Part shown: positions 59,120 through 64,000 of the stretch, in pieces
How positions within the stretch are numbered: position 1 is the stretch's first letter
How the letters are laid out: the number at the start of each line of letters is the position of its first letter
Assembly: GCA_025526915.1 (NCBI GenBank)
Contig: JAHLKH010000002.1
Coordinates: 124,001 to 188,000, forward strand
Length of the DNA: 64,000 bases
Direction of reading: 5' to 3'
Source of the DNA: Entophlyctis helioformis
Lineage: Eukaryota; Chytridiomycota; Chytridiomycetes; Chytridiales; Chytriomycetaceae
Made by a program: the position numbers and the translations under genes
The notes under the pieces: model-generated
What the model saw: only the letters and a program-made list of their open reading frames with translations
The model's database searches: none
Told to the model about the DNA's origin: nothing

Positions 59120-61464
59120 GGCATGCCCAGGATGACATCGTCCACACCGTCATAGACAAGGAACCGCACTCTGCCAACAGCATCTGTTCTGTCAGCGAGC
59201 GTGAGGTAGACCTCTGAATCTAGCCTCTGCAAGTTGCCGTTGGCAAACTCGAGAGTCACCGCCTGCCGGGTGAACGGCCGGGCAGCGGCGAGCAGGCCGT
59301 TGGCATCCAACCAACGGCGAGCCACTAGATTCGTGCTGCTGCCAGTGTCCACCAGGACGCTGGCGCTGCGATTGTCCAGGAACACCGGGAAGGTGCACCG
59401 GTTCTCTGTGATGGGCTTCACGGGAGCCAGGTGCCCCTCCTTTAGCCGCGATGGCGGCATCACAGGACAAACAGGGTGATCAGGGGCCACAGAGGGCAAC
59501 CTTTTATTCGCATCAGCCACAACTGGACTACTCTTCTTCATCTGCGTCGCTGTACTGGGTCCCGTCGTCTGAGAACGACGAGACGGTTTCGAGCGACCGC
59601 GAGCCGGAGCCATTGCTGGTGCGCCGTCGTCACGGGCAGGGACCGATGGAGGTTCGGTGTCAGCATTGGGCTTACGCACGGCCGCAGGCTTAGCCGCCGA
59701 AGCGTGCTTAGCCGCAGGAGCAGGAGGAGCCAGAGGGGGCGAGCGAACGTACCCGGGTGCCTTGGCCTTTGCCGCGATGCGCCCGACCTTAGAGTGGGGC
59801 GGGCGCTGGCTAGGCGATCGGCTGGCCTGGTCGGCTGTCGCAGCGGGCGAGGCGGCCTTACGCGTTTCAGATGCGCTGTTGTTGCCAGAGGGCGCAGGAG
59901 TGGCCTTGGGCGATGAGGAGCTCCAAGAACGCGGCGACGCGGCGGCTGTCTTGCCAGAGCTGGGCGTCGACTTGGCGTCTTGGGCCTTGTGAGCGTTGGC
60001 GAGGGCAGTGGCAATTGCAATGTCACGCTCGTGTTCCTCCGCGCCTGAGTGTCGCTTGATGAACGCCTCGCGGAGGGCCGAGTAGGTCGTGAGCGAATCC
60101 CATGCCTCGGGCTTGTCCTTGATGCGCGTGCGGAGGAATGTGAGCCTCTCCGCCTCCGTAAGCTGGGCGTCATCGAACAGCCGCTCGGCTGCATGCAGCC
60201 AATCCTGCGGGACACGGCCATGGCACTCAGTGGGCGCAAAGTCACGCTCCAGCTTCTGGCGAGCCTGGCCTCGGACTCGTTCCGGGGCACTGTGGCGCGG
60301 CACGAGGTCCGCAAGGAAGTGGGCGAGCGTCGGGGGCGGATCGTCTGTCTTGAGCGACTTGAACCAGGCGGTGGCGAATACACGGGCCTCGCCTGTGAGG
60401 AGCGTCAAGAGGGTTGCACCAATGTCGCTCAGGGGGATCGCGTCCACGCCGGTTGCCTTGCAGGCGCTCTTGTAGGCCATCTCGATGGCCAGGACGAACG
60501 GCTCGAGGCTCTCGCGAGTGGCGTTCCAGTTGACCGTCAGCTGCGAGCCCTTGACCATGACAAGGCCGTTGAACGGCACCTGTCTGCCAAGCGATTCCGA
60601 GAACACCTTGGCCAAGTTTGGTGCACGGGCTTCCACGGCTGCTGGCAGGCGAGCATCCACCGAGGATCCCGACGCGTGGGCCGGACGCGAGTCCACCGAG
60701 GACCCAAGCGCCTGGACCGGATGCTCCGCAAGCAGGGTCGCCGTGGCTGAGGCCTGCGCCAACGCAGCGTTTGCCGTTTTGGTGGCCTTGGCGACGGCAT
60801 CCGAGAAGACCTGCTCCAGTGCAATCACGGATTCCGACGTGTTGGCGACGCTCTTCTGCAGGCCCCGTATGGCCTCTGAGTTGGCCTCGACAGAGTCAAA
60901 GAGTGCCACCAGGCGTTGATGGTGGAGCTGGGTGGCGTTGGAGTAGGCCTCAGCCTGCCTGGCGGCCATGTCGCGGTCCGACTGCAGCTGAAGCCGCAGA
61001 TCGTCGATGGCAGTGTGGGCGGCGGCCGCAGATGATGTGGTCGCCTTGAGTGCTCGGCTGGTGTCTGACGCCCCCGTGTGGAGGCGCACGAGTTCGTAGA
61101 ACATGTGCTCTCCAGTGATGGTGAAGGGCCGCCTGGGGGCACTCCCAGCACCGGGCTGGACGGCCGGCGTGCTGGAGAGGAACGCCTCTTGGCGCCGACC
61201 AGCGTCTGCGTCGTGGCGGCCCAACAGATCGGCCGAGGAGTGGCGGCGCGCTGGTGAGGCGCCAAAAGACGCGCCCAGAGCAGAGTCGGCCATCAAGACG
61301 GACGACGTACCCACAGGGTCGGGGCGGTGCTGGGACCTTGGGGGGGTGGCGTCGATGAACGAGCGGGCCGTATCGAACGAGGCCTCGCCGAGGAGGTCCT
61401 GGTCAGTGCCCAAGGGGGCGGCGGCCGAGCGAGCCGCGGGCTGGGGCGAGCGCTCGACGGCCAT
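58825..61464 (-). CDS. Retrotransposon Gag-protease
   Basis: Start at 61464 (MAVERSPQPAARSAAAPLG), about 90 bp inside the 5' LTR. The N-terminal 150 residues are Ser/Ala/Arg rich, then a helical region and a retrotransposon Gag domain (ATAWFKSLKTDDPPPTLAHF, QDWLHAAERLFDDAQLTEAE, then LTTYSALREAFIKRH). A basic Pro/Ser-rich region takes the place where a CCHC zinc knuckle is normally found; no such motif is seen. The aspartic protease motif SVLVDTGSSTNLVARRWLD is at about residue 700 (59337-59354), with VDDVILGMPWLR marking its second conserved strand. Conserved coding leaves this frame near 59085; the remaining codons to 58825 appear to be out of frame. Confidence 0.9.
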   Translation of the reverse strand: MAVERSPQPAARSAAAPLGTDQDLLGEASFDTARSFIDATPPRSQHRPDPVGTSSVLMADSALGASFGASPARRHSSADLLGRHDADAGRRQEAFLSSTPAVQPGAGSAPRRPFTITGEHMFYELVRLHTGASDTSRALKATTSSAAAAHTAIDDLRLQLQSDRDMAARQAEAYSNATQLHHQRLVALFDSVEANSEAIRGLQKSVANTSESVIALEQVFSDAVAKATKTANAALAQASATATLLAEHPVQALGSSVDSRPAHASGSSVDARLPAAVEARAPNLAKVFSESLGRQVPFNGLVMVKGSQLTVNWNATRESLEPFVLAIEMAYKSACKATGVDAIPLSDIGATLLTLLTGEARVFATAWFKSLKTDDPPPTLAHFLADLVPRHSAPERVRGQARQKLERDFAPTECHGRVPQDWLHAAERLFDDAQLTEAERLTFLRTRIKDKPEAWDSLTTYSALREAFIKRHSGAEEHERDIAIATALANAHKAQDAKSTPSSGKTAAASPRSWSSSSPKATPAPSGNNSASETRKAASPAATADQASRSPSQRPPHSKVGRIAAKAKAPGYVRSPPLAPPAPAAKHASAAKPAAVRKPNADTEPPSVPARDDGAPAMAPARGRSKPSRRSQTTGPSTATQMKKSSPVVADANKRLPSVAPDHPVCPVMPPSRLKEGHLAPVKPITENRCTFPVFLDNRSASVLVDTGSSTNLVARRWLDANGLLAAARPFTRQAVTLEFANGNLQRLDSEVYLTLADRTDAVGRVRFLVYDGVDDVILGMPWLRTTAKASFNFRRGFSASQPSRAPMCTTSGSTKTLRRLLHPTTGRTLTSWLPCRISSPILTSMRSWSMWMTCLRTVRQLPMRAFASRLQTASPRTS

Positions 61465-61547
61465 CCAAAGGAAAAAAAAAACGGAAAAACGACGGAAAAA
61501 TCGATCGACGGCGGCGGGGAACGGCGGCCGACGGCGTCGAGAGGGCG

Positions 61548-61555
61548 GTTCTTGC
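61548..61555 (-). promoter_or_regulatory. Putative self-priming primer-binding site
   Basis: Coding-strand GCAAGAAC directly abuts the 5' LTR and does not resemble the 3' end of a tRNA (no TGG start). Its exact 8-base complement, GTTCTTGC on the coding strand, lies inside the LTR at 61646-61639, 93 bp from the LTR start, where R could begin. This is the arrangement of Tf1-type self-primed elements. Confidence 0.5.
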
Positions 61556-61739
61556 TGTAACACTGGGCCTCCAGGCGGACTTGCCGGCTGGTTGCAGGGG
61601 CAGTGAGTATGCACGCGAGGAAGGGCGGGCAGACGACTGCAAGAACGGGGGCAACCAGAGCGGGGGACGCGGCCGGGCGATGTCTGTCCGGTCACGTGGG
61701 TCACGTGGATCACGTGACCGCGACCGAGCATCCATTACA
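61556..61739 (-). repeat. 5' LTR (right)
   Basis: 184 bp, TGTAACACTGG to CATCCATTACA on the plus strand. Apart from lacking the 73-bp duplication of the left LTR, I find a single base difference near the outer end. It contains three CACGTG palindromes (about 61693-61718). Confidence 0.95.
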
Positions 61740-61744
61740 CCCGC
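61740..61744. repeat. Target-site duplication, right copy (CCCGC)
   Basis: Partner of 55085-55089. Confidence 0.92.
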
Positions 61745-62525
61745 GCAATGAAAGATGAGGTCGGTATCACCACTGATGACGACGACCGGCACATTGCTGT
61801 CAAGAAAGGCGCATGAGCCATGGATTGGAGAGGCATGCAGAAGACCAACCAACCTTGCTTCGCGCACACGGCATGCAATGCAAACATCCGCCTCGTTTTT
61901 ACAAAGGCACACAGACGACCCTTCCCCAAAGTATCCAAGAAGACCCCCAATGGCCCCACAGATTGCCGCCTTACGCTTGCATGTCAATGGAAACGCCCAC
62001 TGGAGTGACTGGATCTCGTCCCTGGAAGGGCACTCAGTCAGCACGGCATGCAAATCAACAACAGCAAGTGGCATACTTTGTGAGCCTGTTGCCTTTCTGG
62101 TCTGCTTTTCGCTTGGCCACCATTGTCTGGATCGACAATGCTGCTTCCAAATTTACCCGTGCCCGCTCAGTGCGGACAGCCTTGATATTGGTGTTGAGAA
62201 GCGAGCCATCGACATGGAGCCGGACCATGTGGAACTTTCCAATTGATGCTGCGAGGCTGGCAATGAGCGGCTCGAGTGTCGGCGTCCAGTTTTCCTCTGG
62301 CTGTGCCAGCAGTATTGGTGCTGCTTTGTAGATATCGCCGGCAAAAAGACTGAGAACGTCCACATGCACAATGCATTGGATGGGCGGACGCTCTGTGTTG
62401 TGCTGCTGCCGTGTTTGATGGGGCTGTACCACGACCTGAATTGCACCCGAGAGAGGGTTTGTGGGATCAAGGGTTTTGCTACCACCTGCTTTGTCGATGG
62501 GTGCAGTCGCGCCGACGACTCCCAT

Positions 62526-62910
62526 GCGTGTTGGGCGTGCTTGTTGGTTTGTTGTTGCGTGTTGTTGTGTGTCGTGGCAAGTCGCGATCTGGTGTTTGTT
62601 TGCATTGACATGCTCTGATTGTTTGGCAGCAATGCATGGAGCACTGGTCTGTGTGTGGAATGGCATGCTCCTCAGAGAGAGAGAGCGTTGCACATGACTA
62701 TGCATTCGCCCCTCTTTATTCATGGAGGACACACACGCACCGCCCAGCGAGACAGCAGGCGCTGCTGCCTGCACCACTGCCGTTGCTGTGCTCGCATCGC
62801 GCAGTGTCAGCACTTCTCAAGGGCTCTCTAGATCGACCAATCACAGCGATTCCACCAGGATTGACCAATCACAGCGATTCCACCGGAAGTTGACCAATCA
62901 GGAATATTCC
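62526..62910. promoter_or_regulatory. 5' region of copy 2 with three CCAAT boxes
   Basis: 62783-62808 is identical to 2521-2546. CCAAT cores are at 62837-62841, 62865-62869 and 62894-62898 (spacing 28 and 29 bp), in the same GACCAATCA context as copy 1. The rest (62526-62780) is A/C-rich leader-like sequence on the coding strand, with no other feature seen. Beyond 62910 similarity to copy 1 ends, which marks the likely 5' boundary of the shared element. Confidence 0.6.
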
Positions 62911-63134
62911 ACCAGGGGTAATGGTATGAGAACCGGGCCCTTTCCTCTCATCAAACTACAGCGAGCCCGCGCCACCCACGACAGCCCACAGCCAGCTCGA
63001 CAGCCCTCACACACCCAACCCATCCAGCGCACTGGCGGGCCCATCCAACGACCTCTACGACGCCCTGCTCCTCCACTCGGAGCCCTTATCGCCGACCCCC
63101 ATAACGTAACCACCCTTATCAGTCGCTCGTCACC

Positions 63135-63491
63135 ATGACGCACTGGTCGGTCCTTCGCCTGTGGTCCGAGCCAAGCCGCTCAGAGTCGCCCCTCCCTCGC
63201 TCCCTGCCACGCATCAGCTGGAAGCGCCAGCCCCTGCCGCCGGTGCAGCTGCAGCAGCCCCTGAACCTAGCCTCGTCGTCGTCGTCGTCGCCGCAGCAGC
63301 AGACGGCGGTCTCGCTTCCTGTGGACATTCCGCAGACCGCGCTTGCAACCAAGGTGGCGCCGCTGTCGTCGCAATCGTCGTCGTCGTCGATGGGCGACGA
63401 TCCAGCCCACACGGGTGCCAGCTGGTCGTCTGCGCAGTCGCCCGAGCTGCGTTTCCAGCACTTTATGCACGACAGCACCATGACTCCGTGA
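63135..63491 (+). CDS. Small hypothetical protein
   Basis: A 118-residue open frame, MTHWSVLRLWSEPSRSESPL to FQHFMHDSTMTP, with a Ser/Gln-rich middle (SSSSSSPQQQ) and no recognised domain. It begins about 225 bp from the CCAAT block, divergent from nuclease copy 2. It is not similar to the protein at 2686-4434 that holds the equivalent position at copy 1. Coding character is moderate; it could be a short regulatory protein or chance. Confidence 0.4.
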   Translation: MTHWSVLRLWSEPSRSESPLPRSLPRISWKRQPLPPVQLQQPLNLASSSSSSPQQQTAVSLPVDIPQTALATKVAPLSSQSSSSSMGDDPAHTGASWSSAQSPELRFQHFMHDSTMTP

Positions 63492-63606
63492 CCTCCTCTT
63501 CCTTCTTTCCTCGTTCCCTTTGTCTCCTTATCATCAATCCCGCCGGCCCTTACCTGATCTCTGACGACTGAATGCGCAATGAATGCTCTGCTTGGACCGC
63601 AGCTGG

Positions 63607-64000
63607 TCAAGCCGTTCTCATTGCTCGATCGTATGCCTTGGATGCAGATGGCAAGATGCCGCCAAACCCATTCTGTCCGCACTTGGCAGAGGCGAGCTGT
63701 GTTGCAAAGTTGCCAGCCACAACCGGACTTTGCTGCGCACATCCCATTCCAAACAGGACGCCTGCGACAAAGGTGTCTCCAGCCCCGATCGTGTCCACCG
63801 CATGGACGGGCGGCGACGGCAGATGCGTGACGGCATCCTGACCCGCCTGCACATGGAACGCGCCGTGCTCGCCCCATGTTGCAAACAGGTGTGCTCTGTC
63901 GTTTGGCCTGGGTCAGTATCCTATGCACATTTCCCACGCGCAGCTCGCACGAGATGCCGCCAAAACATACCCGGCTCGGCACTGGGCTTTGCCAACCGAT
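63607..64000 (-). CDS. PfkB-family carbohydrate kinase (5' end beyond window)
   Basis: C-terminal part of a ribokinase/ketohexokinase-type sugar kinase. The last exon (63907-63607) contains FATWGEHGAFHVQAG and the PfkB signature 2, VDTIGAGDTFVAGVLFGMG, whose Asp is the catalytic base and whose GAGD forms the anion hole, then FATQLASAKCGQNGF and the stop at 63607. An intron 63908-63970 with GTATGT and CAG borders separates it from a further exon that runs off the window. Short length after the signature fits ketohexokinase, but the subfamily cannot be fixed. Confidence 0.85.

Larger units (their letters stand above)
55090..61739 (-). mobile_element. Ty3/gypsy chromodomain LTR retrotransposon (chromovirus)
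   Basis: A complete-ended element of 6,650 bp in the same orientation as the gene it interrupts. Termini are TG...CA; LTRs are at 55090-55346 and 61556-61739. Order on the minus strand is 5' LTR, primer-binding site, gag, protease, reverse transcriptase, RNase H, integrase, chromodomain, polypurine tract, 3' LTR. The LTRs differ by one base plus a 73-bp extra segment in the left copy, indicating a recent insertion. Gag shows no CCHC knuckle and the primer site looks self-complementary to the LTR, both as in the Tf1/sushi branch of fungal chromoviruses. Pol is split over three frames, so this copy may not be autonomous, unless the breaks are sequence errors. Confidence 0.95.
53917..62525 (-). 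pseudogene. FEN1/XPG-family nuclease, copy 2, interrupted by a retrotransposon
   Basis: Same family as copy 1 (1-2001). The start 62525 (MGVVGATAPIDKAGG) is chosen by analogy with copy 1 and XPG N-termini. Exons: 62525-62077, 62021-61854, 61796-61740 continued at 55089-54909, 54822-54519, 54446-54411 (36 bp) and 54346-53917. Omitting the inserted element and one target copy, the exon lengths sum to 1,620 bp, an open frame of 539 residues plus stop. Acidic motifs: IVHVDVLSLFAG, RLHVDGSLLNTNIK, KNEADVCIACR, ISGDTDLIFHC and NDYFHCDEIG, followed by a helix-hairpin GIVTAAKCI across an intron. Three splice positions are the same as in copy 1, and copy 2 lacks the Pro-rich insert. The insertion separates the fourth and fifth acidic motifs, so the gene is presumably inactive unless the element is removed. 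Confidence 0.75.

Noticed and set aside
63119..63982. Long minus-strand frame at the right end
   Set aside because: It is out of frame with the PfkB signature and has Gly/Arg-rich composition from CGT repeats; treated as a shadow.

Overview
The window is nuclear DNA of a GC-rich, intron-containing eukaryote, most likely a zoosporic (flagellated) fungus of the chytrid grade. Fungal signs are an Aro3/Aro4-type DAHP synthase, a Vps5-like sorting nexin, an Asi-like RING protein, a MATA-type HMG-box factor and a chromodomain Ty3/gypsy element without a gag zinc knuckle. A CEP164 homologue (basal-body distal appendages) points to a flagellate, and BRCA2 and VWA8 homologues fit an early-diverging lineage. 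Introns are short (about 50-120 bp) with GTA/GTG donors. No RNA gene was recognised and the species cannot be named from this sequence.

Layout. 1-2001 (-): 5' part of a FEN1/XPG-like nuclease gene (copy 1), running off the left edge. 2521-2650: its upstream block with three CCAAT boxes. 2686-4434 (+): uncharacterised nuclear-looking protein. 4596-8053 (+): VPS9-domain Rab GEF. 8172-10044 (-): DAHP synthase, sharing a short divergent promoter with a PX-BAR sorting nexin (10250-13130, +). 13194-15931 (+): polytopic RING protein. 16190-17984 (+): polytopic membrane protein. 18102-19443 (-): possible small membrane protein. 19486-26561 (+): VWA8. 26737-31769 (+): CEP164. 31677 to about 38990, perhaps 41369 (-): BRCA2. 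41540-42914 (-): alpha/beta hydrolase. 43038-44250 (-): F-box protein. 45194-48836 (+): HMG-box protein.

The accessory part is 48.8-62.9 kb, all on the minus strand. FEN/XPG-like copy 2 starts at 62525 and its open frame closes at 53917. Directly downstream lies a Fanzor-type (eukaryotic TnpB) RNA-guided endonuclease gene ending at 49110, with all three RuvC acidic motifs and the zinc ribbon visible. A 6.65-kb chromovirus (55090-61739) has inserted into an exon of copy 2, between two copies of a 5-bp target site. Removing the element and one target copy restores the exon in frame, and copy 1 supplies an uninterrupted homologue. Both nuclease copies share intron positions and the upstream CCAAT block, so they look like members of one dispersed family.

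Caution: two conserved genes (VWA8, BRCA2) carry three single-base frame breaks, each in or beside a homopolymer. This suggests uncorrected indels in the assembly. Frame breaks in CEP164, the retrotransposon pol and the Fanzor gene should therefore not be taken as proof of gene death.
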